Notes: generated by a model not told the origin, from the sequence alone. Shown: positions 10,592 through 22,599, counted from the first letter of the stretch. The stretch: DNA of 64,000 bases from Heterodera schachtii (GCA_023374025.1 SIJG01000098.1:246379-310378), one strand, 5' to 3'. Translations and numbers: made by a program.

Positions 10592-13500
10592 TTAGTAAAT
10601 GTATCTCAACAAATTTAAGACAAAAATTGAAATCATTTTCTTGTCAATATGGGAACATTGGTGCGATTCGACGGGCCCTTTTGTGCATATTTTGGCCAGC
10701 ACCGGAGGAAACACTTTGTCGAAATTCGGGTCCAATACACTTGAAATATAAGTGAGCATTTGGCGATATTTGACGCCCGTATTGAAAAGCCATTCGATCA
10801 GTCCCATAAGTTCCATGTACCGTAGGGCCCCCGCTGCGGGACCGTAATTAGTCTTAATGGGGAAAAATAGAGAAGAATATTACGAATATCAAGTGTTCTA
10901 GAATATTTTTAAAAATCTAGTCATAGAATTACCGTATTTCTGAAAATTTCAAAACCCCCCCCCCCCGCCATTTTTTCGTCAAAAAAAAAAAAAACTACAA
11001 ACCCCAAAATGATTTCAAAAACACGATTTCACCTGTACAACACTCATTAATAATGCAGCATATTTCTCCGCTTCGCTGCGCAACAATTTTTGTGCCCGAT
11101 CACTAAGCCCAGGCGAAACTTAAAATAAAAAAACATTTAAAAATGGAGGGGGTCATTTGAGTGTGGCACAGTTTTACCGTTTCTAACTTTTCTTAGAAAA
11201 ACAAAATTAAAATATATTGTTATCATTCAATAGCCCTAAGCATTCTCTATCAGCCTTTGTATTTCAAAAAAGCTCATTGCTATAAAATTTACGGATAGCA
11301 AAATTAGGAAAACCAGATTTTAAATTTTTTTTTGCCATATAACTTAGCGAAATTTTTTTTATCTTTCAGTCTGTTAACAAATATTAATGCCATCGAAACA
11401 ATATCAAAATTATTTAATTTTGTTATTCCAAAGAAAAGTTAAAAATGTTAAACTCTCTCTTTGCACTCAAACGATCCGGTTCGAAACTTAAAGCAAAATT
11501 AAATTAACTCATTAAAAAAATATCCATTTTTTTTTTGAATTTTGCCATTGTGCTGACCCATATGTGAGTAAATGATCGCCCGAATAAGTACAAATTCTTC
11601 ATTGATCAGTTTTAAACGGGCAAATGGCTGCACGGCATTACGCATTATTATGTCACCCATTCTCATGACACTGAAATTTCAAAAATATCAAAATAAATAT
11701 TAATTTAATAATAATTCACGCACACTGAATCCTGGTTATAAAATGAATTTTCGGCCATTTTAATTGGCATTAGACCATCTGGTGTGCACAGAACGTCACA
11801 CCTTTGTTGCACCGAATAGAAACTGTTGCACAACACATACAATGGCATTGCAATATTACTGCATAGGGCAATCTTTGCAATGGGAAACAAATTAGTTTAT
11901 AAAAAATTAATCATTAAATACGGTGTTTCCTATACAAAGCCCCCCTCTAAAGCAGACGCCCCCCCCCCCCCCCGAAATAAACTCTTTTTGGAGGGATTGC
12001 GAAATAAAGCTCCCCCCCCCGCCCGCCATGAATTAGAGCTCCCCTGAATAAAGCCTCCCCTGAAATACCCCCCCCCCCTTTTGAGTTGAGTTTAAAAATA
12101 AGGCCCTGGGGACTCTATTTCAAGAAATACGGTATTATAAATTTTTTTTTTTTTTACTGTACCTTGTCATTAATGTCAAGCTGATCAAAGAATGGAAAAG
12201 TTTTGCCAATTTCAAATACACATAACAAATCCATGACCATGGGCGCTGGCCTTGTACAGAAAGGACCAAACTGACGTGATTTTTCAATATATATTGCTGA
12301 TGGCTGGATCGTTTGAGTCTTAATTCCAAGGATTTCATCTCAATTTCTTGTGAATTTGTTTACCGAAAATTTGCTAACTAATCCAATCAAATTCAATTTT
12401 CGTGAAAAAATTGACTCAAATGTATCACATTGTGTGTAAAATAATTCTGGAATTGGTGTCTCTGAGTAGCGAATTCGGCGCACTTTTTGCTCAATTTGCA
12501 GCAAATTTTGCAACATAATAAAATTCATTAACTCCTTTTGTTCCGGTGCCTAAAATGCATAAATTGGTTAATTGAGTACCAATTTTCTGTAGCCAAAGCA
12601 GATTTTGCGAAAAAAAATCTTTTATTTTTTCAGCAAATTTCATTAATAAACATGTCCCGACATTTGCGGCCCCGACTTTTGCGCCTTTATCCAAAATCAT
12701 GTTCAAAATTAAGTTTCTCAATCCCCGATCCCATAAACAGCCTTAAATAAGCGAATCAAAGTTTTGTATCCGATCGTTTGATCGTCAATGAATTTTTGAA
12801 AAAATAATAAAATTTTCAAACAACAGATTTAATGTTCGTAATCAATTAGAAGACTGTGTTTTCTTGTTTTCTTAATTTAATGCTGTTTAAGTTATCAGGG
12901 TTTGAAAAAATTTAATTTTGCATCCGATTTTGAACATAGGCGCAATGTCGGGGCCGAAAACGTCTGACCGCAAATGTATGGGCCGCAAATGTCGGGGCTC
13001 CTTAATAAATGCAAAAAAATTGGGTGCATATTGGGACCACCGTTCGGTCATCAGCTTGGTTCAGTTTTTTCAAACTTTAACCAAAATTTGAAAAAATTTA
13101 AAATTTTGGCCGAAGAACATCGGTTAAGAATTCTCGCTAAAGCTTTCAGTGAGTTGAGTTTTGCCATCAAAAAAAAGACATTTTCCATATTTTAGGCTCC
13201 TTCTGAAAAATAAATGGCGCTTAGTTCTGCGCTTATCCGATTTTTGGCTATTAAACTAAAAATCTTTTAAACAGAGTTTGAAATTTGAATTGTGCCCTTC
13301 TCCGTCTCTTCTGATCACCGAGTTGAGGACGGCACTTTTTCCAGGATGCTCTTTCATTCGTTCTACAAATGCCATTGTTTGTTCGTCATTCAATTTTGTT
13401 GGACAAACACCTCGCGGATTCATTCCGACCGTTAAGCATTTGTACAGTCGGCATCGTTTACATGATGACAAAACTTTTTAATAAAATTTTAATTTATCGA

Positions 13501-14278
13501 AGATTAATTTTGTTTTTTTAAATAATTCCAATATGGAAGAAATTCTTTCTAATTTAGTTTTAAAAAATGCTTATCCGATGAATTCGTTCAAAAAAGCAAA
13601 TTTAATTTTATTATTATTCTTTCTTTATTAAATGTTTATATTTGTGCTTTGTTTCGTGGTGCGACTTTTGGGGATTTGCAACTTGGGGACCCGACATTTG
13701 GGGATGTCTTATTAAAATCCCCAAAAGTCGGGTCACCAAAAGTCGGGTCACCAAATGTCGGGTTCCCTTGTGTCGGGTCCCCAAATGACATTCGATCCCC
13801 AAAAGTCGGGATCCCCAAAAGTCGGGTCACCAAGTTGCAAATCCCCAAAAGTCGGGTCCCCAAAAGTCGGGTCACCAAGTTGCAAATCCCCAAAAGTCGG
13901 GTCACCAAGTTGCAAATCCCCAAAAGTCGGGTAGCCGTTGTTTCACCTTTGCACTCTCCGCCATTTTTGCATTTGTATTCCTTCATCATCGAAATTGTGC
14001 GACGAAAAAAATGTTTGCAACCTGAAATTTTTAAAGGCATTCTAAATTCATGTGTTTGAATTTTTTCCAATTAAATGGTTTAACCCAAATTCAAATTAAA
14101 AATTCAATTTTTATTAAAGAGTTTAATTTTTAGAATTTTGTCCCTTTTTCATTTTATTGGTCCATTAAATTTAATTACTTTCACAACATTTGGCCCCATA
14201 ATAGAAATATTGACACGGGCAATTGCACACCGAACATTTTAAGAGATAAACTGACTTTTTGCCAGAGTTAGGATTCAT
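10592..14278 (-). CDS. nuclear hormone receptor (supplementary nematode NHR), about nine exons
   Basis: Exons inferred on the minus strand: 14278-14179, 14021-13947, 13473 to about 13310, 12549-12364, 12318-12163, 11872-11724, 11670-11558, 11118-11033 and 10852-10592. Exons 1-3 encode the DNA-binding domain: CSVC ... YYGAKCC, CKHFFRRT ... YKCKNGGEC, then CKRCRLYKCLTVGM. Exons 4-9 encode a ligand-binding domain: LLQIEQKVRRIR, then DLLCVFEIGKTFPFF.QLDINDK, PDGLMP, EEFVLIRAII and a C-terminal helix region. Phases agree except that the exon 3 end is uncertain (TCG before GTGATC fits phase 0). Extra Cys residues in finger 1 are unusual. It acts as a nuclear transcription factor; the ligand is unknown. 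Introns contain repeats. Confidence 0.82.
11927..12132. repeat. C-tract-rich repeat inside an NHR intron
   Basis: Four to five imperfect units built on CCCCCC tracts and GAATAAAGC/GAAATAAA lie between TACGGTGTTTCC and GAAATACGGTA. It looks like an expanded simple repeat or small element within the intron between exons 5 and 6. Confidence 0.5.
12650..13010. repeat. imperfect inverted repeat in an NHR intron
   Basis: A segment at 12652-12715 (CCCGACATTTGCGGCC... to a TGAACAT/TTAAG tail) recurs in reverse complement at 12905-13005 (...GAACATAGGCGCAATGTCGGGGCC). Together they could fold as a long stem about 360 bp across, like a foldback MITE. It shares the GTCGGG word with the array at 13.66 kb. 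Confidence 0.5.
13661..13934. repeat. GTCGGG/CCCCAAAA minisatellite inside an NHR intron
   Basis: Alternating words CCCCAAAAGTCGGGT, CACCAAGTTGCAAAT and variants repeat at least ten times between the exons for the two DNA-binding fingers. Unit lengths are about 15 and 30 bp. The array gives artificial frames on both strands. Confidence 0.85.
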
Positions 14279-15779
14279 CTTTTAAAATTCATAAAATACC
14301 ATAGAATTTCTACAAATTTATGAACATATAAAAACTGAAAACTTCGATCATTTAATTTGGTGACATACATATACATAATATGTGACTAGGGATACTATTT
14401 TTTAGTTGCTAAAAACTACCTTTTAGATTCTAAAAACCCCAAAATAGGTGCTAAAAAATTTCAATTTTAGGGGCGTAAAATCGTAAAATTTTAAAATTAG
14501 AAAAAAACAAATTAAATAAACAATTCGAAGTTGAAATGGAAAGCCCAATAATTTATGCTGTGAATTGTCTCATGAAAATTTCGAAGTTTATTTTAATAGA
14601 ATTTCTGTGCATGCGAAAAACTGCCAAAATAGCTAGGTTTTAGGTTCTAAAAACCCCAAAAATAGGTGCTAAAAATGGGAAAATAGGTGCCAAAAAGTTC
14701 CGAATTTAGGGATGTAAAATCGAAAATTTTCTTCAAAAAGCAAAAATATTATTCCAAATTATTAAGGATATACATAATTTTCAAAATCAAAAATTCTCGT
14801 CAAGAAAATAACAAATAAATTTTGTATGTATTTTTTGCAATTATTTGGAAAAAAATATTGTCAGATTTTAGTCGATTTGGTGCAAATAAAATATTTATTA
14901 GATTTACTTATTTTCGTGAATTTTCAAAAGACTCATGCCTCAAATATAAATGTGAAAAATGGCTATCTTACAAAATGGGATTAGAGGTTGAGTGAGAACA
15001 ATCATTAGACAACCAAATCAATTTGGAATACCCATTTAAAAAGTTTTTTTAATTTAAACTTTTCATTGATAATTTTCCCGAACACCGAACAATAATAGTT
15101 ATAAGTTAAACTAAAATTTTCGCATTCAGCTGCGGTTTAAAATTTTTGCAAGATATGTATTCCGTGTGATTATTTCTCAAATCCTGCAAATCCTACATTG
15201 AAAACTTGAAGGACCCACACAGGACTTATGAAATTTAAAAAAAAAAAAATTATAATTAAATTTAAAAAACCCAAATACCCAACCAATTTGAAAAAAAAAT
15301 ATAAAGGATTTTCAATATAAAATGACTTTAATCGAATTTGGCATTCTAAAAAGCAATTCGGGTCATGATGAATTCTGAACAAAACATCTCAAATTTTGAA
15401 TCCAACTGCGGGATTGGGACTTTAAATTTTTGCGTTACGGCGGGATTATTCACCAAAATCGCGCATTTCCCCCAAAAATGCGGGGTTGCGGATTTTTACC
15501 CCCCAAAATCCCGCGCGGAATCGTGTCCCGCACCGGTCCATAGTTTGAGTAAAGACCCAGAAATTTGGCTTATTTTTATAGGAGGAGTGGTATAGGGGGA
15601 ACTCAGACGGCACCGAGTTGAGACGATGACTTTGGTCATGAACAGAAACAATGACACAAATTTAAAATAGAGAGCAATTAATCATATAATTTCAGTATTA
15701 GGTGACTGGCTTTTTGACACAAAACAAAAAAAATTGTTCAATAAAACAAATTTTTTTTTTTTATCAAAATTTTTTTTTA
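14279..15779. other. upstream region of the NHR with dispersed repeats
   Basis: I see no gene. Around 14390-14480 and 14630-14720 the motif TTCTAAAAACCCCAAAA followed by TAGGTGCTAAAAA occurs twice, as a degraded direct repeat of about 240 bp spacing. A small GC-richer patch at 15410-15540 has no coding support. Confidence 0.4.
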
Positions 15780-15799
15780 TTTATTATTAATAAATATAT

Positions 15800-16930
15800 T
15801 TCTTAAAAAAATTTAATCAAAATATAATCAAACGGATGTTTAGTGAAATGAATAGCCAAATTGATTAAATTTTATTAAACAAATTATAATCAACATATAA
15901 TTAAACGGATGTTTATTAAATTTTATTAAATAAATATAATCAAACGGGTATTTAGTGAATTGAATAGCCAAATTGATTAAATTTTATTAAACAAATTGTA
16001 ATCAACATATAATTAAACGGATGTTTATTAAATTTTATTAAATAAATATAATCAAACGGGTATTTAGTGAATTGAATAGCCAAATTGATTAAATTTCATT
16101 AAATAAATTATAATCAACATATAATTAAACGGATGTTTATTAAATTTTATTAAATAAATATAATCAAACGGGTATTTAGTGAATTGAATAGCCAAATTGA
16201 TTAAATTTCATTAAAAAATAATAATCAACATATAATTAAACGGATGTTTATTAAATTTTATTAAATAAATATAATCAAACGGATGTTTAGTGAAATGAAT
16301 AGCCAAATTGATTAAATTTTATTAAATAAATTATAATCAACATATAATTAAACGGATGTTTATTAAATTTTATTAAATAAATATAATCAAACGGGTATTT
16401 AGTGAATTGAATAGCCAAATTGATTAAATTTTATTAAACAAATTGTAATCAACATATAATTAAACGGATGTTTATTAAATTTTATTAAATAAATATAATC
16501 AAACGGGTATTTAGTGAATTGAATAGCCAAATTGATTAAATTTTATTAAACAAATTGTAATCAACATATAATTAAACGGATGTTTATTAAATTTTATTAA
16601 ATAAATATAATCAAACGGGTATTTAGTGAATTGAATAGCCAAATTGATTAAATTTTATTAAAAAATAATAATCAACATATAATTAAACGGATGTTTATTA
16701 AATTTTATTAAATAAATATAATCAAACGGGTATTTAGTGAATTGAATAGCCAAATTGATTAAATTTTATTAAACAAATTGTAATCAACATATAATTAAAC
16801 GGATGTTTATTAAATTTTATTAAATAAATATAATCAAAAGGGTATTTAGTGAATTGAATAGCCAAATTGATTAAATTTCATTAAATAAATAATAATCAAC
16901 ATATAATTAAACGGATGTTTAGTGAAATGA
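15800..16930. repeat. 112-bp AT-rich satellite, about ten units
   Basis: The word AAACGGATGTTTATTAAA recurs every about 112 bp (near 15903, 16015, 16127 and so on to about 16800), alternating with AAACGGGTATTTAGTGAATT and GCCAAATTGATTAAA inside each unit. Variants such as AAACGGATGTTTAGTGAAATG at the first, middle and last units suggest gene-conversion-like mixing. It ends about 200 bp before the next gene. Confidence 0.92.
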
Positions 16931-17139
16931 ATTTGCCATAATTGATTTATTTTATCAGATTTGCTAATCAATTTTACTATAAAAACTCAGCTAATTATTT
17001 ATTTTTTACCATTTTATACAAATAAAAAGGTTTAACCCTGCTTCTGTTATTTCATTAATCGTTTGCCTCTTTTCATTTTCAAATGGAAATTCATCGGTGA
17101 GTTTCACTTTATTTGTTTATTTAAATCCATTTTAATTAG

Positions 17140-18650
17140 ATTGATGATGATATGCTAATTGCTTTTATGAAAGGCCAACAAGGAACAACAATTAGTGAAT
17201 ATACAACTCAAAAATATGAGGCACACCTTGGCATTGTGTATTTTTTGAAAAAGAATTGGCAATGCGAAAATATCCTTGAAAATTTTGGTGAATTTGAACG
17301 GAAAGAATGCCCAAAATATCGAAAATATTTGAACTTTTTGTACGAATATTTGCTCAAAGAGTACGCCGGAATTCCAACAGTTAAGCCGAAATTCGTGCAT
17401 AAAAAACAACAAATTGAAATTGAATGGCCAATAAATTATGTTCTGAATTCCCTGGCCCATATTTCGTGTTTTTATTTTAATTTGGGAGCGAATGATATGT
17501 ATTATTATCGATTAGAACGATTCTTCTATTTTGAATTTGAACCAAAACTAATGAATGAGAAGAAATTGGAATATGAAATTAAATCAGAAAATGAACCAAA
17601 AATGGCAAATAATGAAATGATTCTGCAATTGGCAATTGACACCGCCAATGATGAGTGCCCAAATGAAAGTGTTGAGGAAATAATAAAACAAAATTTTGAT
17701 CGAAATTTATACGAAATGTTTAAAAAGGCGGAAGAAAGGACGCCGCCACCAAAAGTAATAGGCAATTTATCGTCATTGTATGCTAATGATGAGCATTTGA
17801 TAATTGTCCAGTCAAAATTTGATCTTTCACACACATGGGTAATAAGCATTCAATTTAATCTACAAATATATTTGAATTATGGTTGAATTTAGTATAAAGA
17901 TGCTTTATTAACTGAATTCTTGAAAGAAAGGGCAATGCATTTTGGGAAAATGCGAGTGCAAGGAGAGTGTGGGAGAATAGTATGGCTTGAACCCAATAGA
18001 TATGCAACTACGAAAACGGAAGAGTATGAAGCGCAAGAAAAAGAGGCCCGTCTTGGCGTTGTGTATTTGATGAAAAAGCATTGGCAATGTGACAAAATTG
18101 GGAGTGAATTCGATGAAAAATGCCAAAAATACCGAAAATATTTGCACATTTTGTTTGAATATTTATTCCGGATTTATGTTGAAGGTGTAATGGTTTTCTT
18201 TAGATTTTAAATATTATGATTTTTTAAGCTAAAAACAGGGAGATATCCAAACAATTGCCGACGATGAAGCCAATATTTGTTGGTAATTATGGATTTGAAA
18301 ATTTATCTGTTGTTGTCCGAGATCTAAATTACATTTCAAAATGTTTTTGGAAAAAAGGTGATGAAGAATTGATGGATTTAGACGATTATTTGGAGAAGAA
18401 TTTACTAAATGAGCAGGAAATAAATTATGAAGAAAATAAAGATGGGAAAATTGAAATGCTTCGCTCAGAATTTGACCAAGAAATGGAAAAAATGTGTGAA
18501 AACGCCAAAAGAAATGCAGCGGAAGAAGCAAAAGTAGTTGAAGATGAAGGAAATTCTATTGCATTTGTCCCACTGGAAGAACAATATCGCGTAAAAAAAG
18601 ATAAATATGATGACAAATTTGATGTATTGAATTCGTCGCCTTTTTCATAG
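17140..18650 (+). CDS. unknown protein with internal tandem duplication, at least three exons
   Basis: Exons 17140-17838, 17893-18186 and 18243-18650 join in phase with introns of 54 and 56 nt (GTAATA..TTTAG and GTAATG..GGGAG). A further 5' exon ending at 17096 (before GTGAGT) would be phase-compatible and hydrophobic, but I see no ATG. The block with LGIVYFLKKNWQCENI, CPKYRKYLNFLYEYLLK and PTVKPKFV in the first half recurs as LGVVYLMKKHWQCDKI, CQKYRKYLHILFEYLF and PTMKPIFV in the second, so the gene arose by internal duplication. The C-terminus is acidic and coiled-coil-like. I recognise no family. Confidence 0.55.
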
Positions 18651-19689
18651 AAAAATTCTGTCCTTTTCTCTGCAAAATCTTAGCTATTCATAGGTTTATA
18701 ATTTTATTGTATTCAATTTATTTTTAGAATTTTAATAGATAAATCTTGCTGTAATTTAAATATTATTGTCCAAAAAATTTTATTTTTACCTTATATCATG
18801 ATGAATTTACGTCCTCGACCCCGTTCCCCCTATTTCCTTTCTCCGGAAACCGGGGTCCCCGCCGGGGAACGGGATGAAAAAACACCCCCTAACGATGGGC
18901 TCGACCACCAAAAATGAAGAAACTTTCAGAATATTTTCTCAATTTTTAAAGTGTCTTTTCAATTTAATTTTTATTACAATTAAAATTCCTTAAATATAAA
19001 AAAAAATAAATATATTCCATTTTTTTACCATTAAAAAAATTCTTTTAAAACAATTTTGCTAATTATAAAATATTAAAAGAAAATGATCGGCAAAAAACTG
19101 GTATTTTTATACAAATTAGACAATAAAATTCGATTCAAAACTTGTAAGAACATTTAAATTAAATAAAATCAGTAAAAGTGGAATAATTTTCTGAATTTTT
19201 CGGTTCAAAGCATTACATTTTTTGCCTTTTTTGACACAATGTCTAAGTTCAAAGAAAAATTTTAATTTTTTCAATAAAATTAGATTTCTTAATCTAAATT
19301 TCCCCTATATGGGTTTTTAAGTAATCCTTTTTTATGTTTGTCAAAACTTAGGTATAATAACTGCAAAATGAAATAACATGAGCAAAAAGAATAAATACAT
19401 TGAGAAACCCATAAAGTCAACTTTTTCGAATATTTTCAAGACATTTTTTAAATTCATAATATTGTACAATTTTAAGAGATAATGACATTTTGTCCTATCT
19501 GTCTACACTTTGTCCTGCACAACAAAAAGGCCTAAACAATGGTCCCCTGAAACAAAGTCAAGTTGCTCTTTATTATAAAGCAATTTTGAGTAAATTTTGA
19601 TGAAAAATATTTTAGCTAAAAGTTAAGTCTTTGAGAAAAAAAAATACAAACTTATTAATTTATTAATTATAAATTGGCTAACTACAATT
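18651..19689. other. AT-rich intergenic with one GC-rich inverted repeat
   Basis: No gene is seen. At 18822-18882 a short foldback pairs CCCCGTTCCCC with GGGGAACGGG; the rest is AT-rich without open frames of interest. Confidence 0.45.
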
Positions 19690-20134
19690 TCCAACAAATT
19701 TTGGCATAATTTTGATGCCATTCATTTGGTGAATATTTTCTTTTTTGCTTATAATCATTGCACAATTAAAAATTTTTTGTTCATCAGTTTTTGATTTGTG
19801 ACTTGTAACATTTATATTTTTGAAGACAAAATTCTTTTATCCAATTTTGAATTTTGTTTCGATTTGTCTCAAATTTTTTCGCTATTTTCGAATTAATTTT
19901 ATTCCATTCTTTTGCTGAATATTTTCTTCCCTTTTCCTTTATTTTCTCTTTTATTTTATAATAATTTTCAATTATTTCTCTTTTATTCTACTCATTTCGT
20001 TGTTTTTCTTCGTTTTCTTCCCATTTTTCTCCAAATATTTCATCAAATGTTTTTTGTTCCAGCTTTTTCTTTTCTGAATCAACATAATTAATATTAATTA
20101 GGGCCATCAAAAGTAAAATTAGGCAAAATTTCAT
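19690..20134 (-). pseudogene. HTH-repeat secreted family, copy a (broken)
   Basis: The ATG at 20134 starts a hydrophobic signal-like leader, then the family block KSFDEIFGEKWEE in the variant KTFDEIFGEKWEEN. An in-frame TAG at 19988-19990 replaces the Gln codon of other copies, and homology stops near 19690 within the second HTH repeat. The start codon is about 100 bp from the left end of the Polinton, whose insertion separated the gene from its upstream region (now at 36916 onward). Confidence 0.8.
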
Positions 20135-20241
20135 TTTAAGGATGAGATATATTTCTTAAAAACAACTTAAATTTGGAACATTAAAAAATGAATTTATTAT
20201 TTTCATTTGACAGCATATTATTCATGGCAAATACATATATA

Positions 20242-20753
20242 AGTAGTTACTAGTGCACTTTTCCGTTGTTGGAAAACCACCATTCCAAACCAAAGCCTAT
20301 TGGTTAAACCTAAACCTATTGGATGGGTGTGGAGGTAAACCTAAACCTATTGGAGGGTTTTTATTGATTAATAAAATAAAAATAATAAATTAAATAAAAA
20401 TAATAAATAAATTAAAAAATTAAATTAAAATTAAATTAAATTAAAAATTTATATAAAAATAATAAATTAAATTAAATATAAAATAAATTAATTATTAAAG
20501 TCAAAACCGATTGGATGAGTGAGGAGGTGAACATAAACCTATTGAAGGGTTTTTATTGATTAATAATAAATTAACTTAAAATTAAAAATATAAATAATAA
20601 TAATAAATAAATTTTATAAATTAAAATAAATAAATAAGTAAATAAATAATAATAAAAAAATAATAATTGAAAAAAACGAACATACATTCATTCGTTCTCT
20701 CTCCCCTTCCCTCTCTCTCACTCTCTCTCTTTTCTCTCTCACTCTCTCTCTTT

Positions 20754-20817
<64 letters not shown>

Positions 20818-21306
20818 ACACTCTCTCTTTTCTCTCTCTCTCTCACTCTCTATCTCTCTCTCTCTTCTCTCTCTCTCTCTCACACTCTCTCTTTTCTCTC
20901 TCTCTCTCACTCTCTCTCTCTCTCTTCTCTCTCTCTCTCACACTCTCTCTTTTCTCTCACTCTCTCTTTTTTCTCTTTCTCTCTCACTCTCTCTAATACC
21001 ACATAAAAATATATATAATAATAATAAATAAATTAATTAATTAATTAAAAATAATAAATAAAAATTTAAAAATAAATGAAAAAAAAAATTTAAGAAATTG
21101 ATAAATTATAAAAAAATAAATTAAATAAAACATATTGGAGGGGATCAATAGTTGGGCGTCAGCTGTCGGGAGGGAAGGGACGCCAGACCATTTGAGCGCT
21201 CGCGCGTGCCACCTGAGCACCTTCAGTGGTCATTCGAGCGCACGCAGGGGTCATTTGAGCGCATATGCTATAGCATGAAAAATTTAACTGGCAACCTGCC
21301 AAATGG
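20242..21306 (+). repeat. left terminal inverted repeat of the Polinton
   Basis: Matches the reverse complement of 36141-36909, from AGTAGTTAC through GGAAAACCACC, the CCAAAGCCTATTGG block, an AT-rich part, a CT microsatellite and the GC-rich inner block with CATTTGAGCGC words, ending at GGCAACCTGCCAAATG. The left arm is longer (about 1065 versus 769 bp), mainly from CT expansion. The word CCTATTGG(A) recurs several times near the end and again at 21318-21335. Frames in the inner block are open in both arms but lack ATG. Confidence 0.9.
20690..20996. repeat. CT-rich microsatellite in left TIR
   Basis: Long (CT)n with TTTT interruptions (CTCTCTTTTCTCTCT). The shorter counterpart in the right arm lies at about 36453-36556. 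Confidence 0.95.
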
Positions 21307-21309
21307 GTG

Positions 21310-21649
21310 GTATAACCCAAGCCTATTGGATGGGTGTGGTGACATGTGACGACTGGCGGGGTGCCAAATGGTGGTGACATAACCCAAGTCTAATGGAGTG
21401 GTAGAAAAAATAAAAATAAAAATATAATAATGCGTAAATAAAAATTAAGAAATAAATTAAATTAAAATTCAAAACAAAATTATTAAATAAATAAATATTA
21501 AAATTAAATTAATAAAAAATTAATATAATATAACTTATTAATAATAAATCATTTAATAAATATGCTAAAGTAAAAAATAAATAATAAAAATTTTAAAATG
21601 AGAATAAATTAAAATAAGATTTATAAAAATTATATTTCTTACCCCTCTC
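21310..21649. other. AT-rich segment between left TIR and TBP gene
   Basis: No gene. It contains two further CCTATTGG-type words near its start and a TAATGGAGTGG variant. Confidence 0.5.
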
Positions 21650-21897
21650 TTCCATCTCGCGCTCTCTCTCTCTCTTCTATCTCTCGCTCTTCTATCTCTC
21701 TCTTCTATCTCTATCTCTTCTATCTCTCTCTCTCTTCCATCTCGCGCTCTCTCTCTCTCTTCTATCTATCTCTCTCTCTTCTATCTCTCGCTCTTCTATC
21801 TCTCTTCTATCTCTATCTCTTCTATCTCTCTCTCTCTTCTATCTCTCTCTCTCTCTCTCTTCTATCTCTCTCTCTCTCTCTTCTATCTCTCTCTCTA
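21650..21897. repeat. TCTATCTCTCTC microsatellite upstream of TBP gene
   Basis: Imperfect 10-16 bp units of TCTATCTCTCTCTCT with CGCGCTC variants, about 150 bp upstream of the TBP start codon. Confidence 0.9.
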
Positions 21898-22002
21898 CCT
21901 ATTAATTTTCATTATATCACTCTTTTTCTAAAATTTAAATTAATTTTAACCGCGAAATTAGAAAATATTGAAACGAAAATTTTAAATAAGGTATACATGT
22001 TT

Positions 22003-22012
22003 TATATAAATA
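22003..22012 (+). promoter_or_regulatory. canonical TATA box of the TBP gene
   Basis: TATATAAATA lies 32 nt before the ATG at 22045. It is a consensus TATA box, unlike the GTATTTAA boxes of the capsid-side genes, so the TBP gene could be read by host machinery first. This is inference from sequence only. Confidence 0.6.
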
Positions 22013-22044
22013 GCGAAATTTTTTCCTGATATTTCATTTTAAAA

Positions 22045-22596
22045 ATGTCCGTCCCCGAATCTCCAATAATAAAAAATTGTGTTGCTGTTGTTGATCTGAA
22101 AACCAACCTTGACCTACAAAAAATTTATATTATTGCTCCCTCGACTAAATACAGTCCTCAACGAATGAACGTCGTCATCATGAAGGTGTATAGTCCAAAC
22201 GCAACCGCCGTCTTATTTTCAACGGGAAAATTTGTATGCACTGGGGCAACAGACGAAAAAAATTGCCGGAAGGCTGCAGATAATGTGGCTGAACGAATAC
22301 AACAATGCGGCTACTATAATGCCCAAATCAGAGAATTTACTGTACAAAATTTGGTCGCAACAACGGATGTGAACTTCCACATAACACTCGGACCCCTTTC
22401 CGACTACCTTGGCGCAAAACAGTGCTCATTCACGCCCGAACTTTTTCCTGGTCTCGTCTTCAGAAATACACATCCTAAACTGTCCATTATCGTATTCTCC
22501 AGCGGAAAGATTAATTTGACTGGCGCCAAATCAAAAAATGATATCGATTATGCATTCAACAAATTTTATTCCACTTTATGTAAGTATAAGCATTGA
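22045..22596 (+). CDS. TATA-binding protein (core TBP) encoded by the Polinton
   Basis: A 183-residue intronless frame made of the two TBP direct repeats, with only about 10 residues before the core. Repeat 1 shows NCVAVVDLKTNLDL, YSPQRMNVVIMKV, TAVLFSTGKFVCTGA; repeat 2 shows VQNLVATTDVNF, TPELFPGLVFR, SIIVFSSGKINLTGA, then AFNKFY. Three of the four DNA-intercalating Phe positions are Phe (in VLFSTG, LFPGL and VFSSG); the fourth is in QCGYY, a Tyr. TBP bends TATA DNA and nucleates transcription complexes. It is the only plus-strand gene of the element, ends 3 bp from the PAZ stop codon and has its own TATA box. A captured host gene with viral use is likely; direct repeats and key residues are kept, so it is probably functional. 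Confidence 0.93.
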   Translation: MSVPESPIIKNCVAVVDLKTNLDLQKIYIIAPSTKYSPQRMNVVIMKVYSPNATAVLFSTGKFVCTGATDEKNCRKAADNVAERIQQCGYYNAQIREFTVQNLVATTDVNFHITLGPLSDYLGAKQCSFTPELFPGLVFRNTHPKLSIIVFSSGKINLTGAKSKNDIDYAFNKFYSTLCKYKH

Positions 22597-22599
22597 TTT

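Noticed and set aside
15800..16930. CRISPR-like array
   Set aside because: Units are contiguous 112-bp repeats without unique spacers, in a eukaryotic genome.
20614..20996. Ser/Leu-rich and Arg/Glu-rich frames in the left TIR
   Set aside because: Translations of a CT microsatellite.
21152..21349. Frame with DARPFERSRVPP repeated in both TIRs
   Set aside because: Open in both arms but with no ATG; the reading follows from conservation of the TIR DNA.
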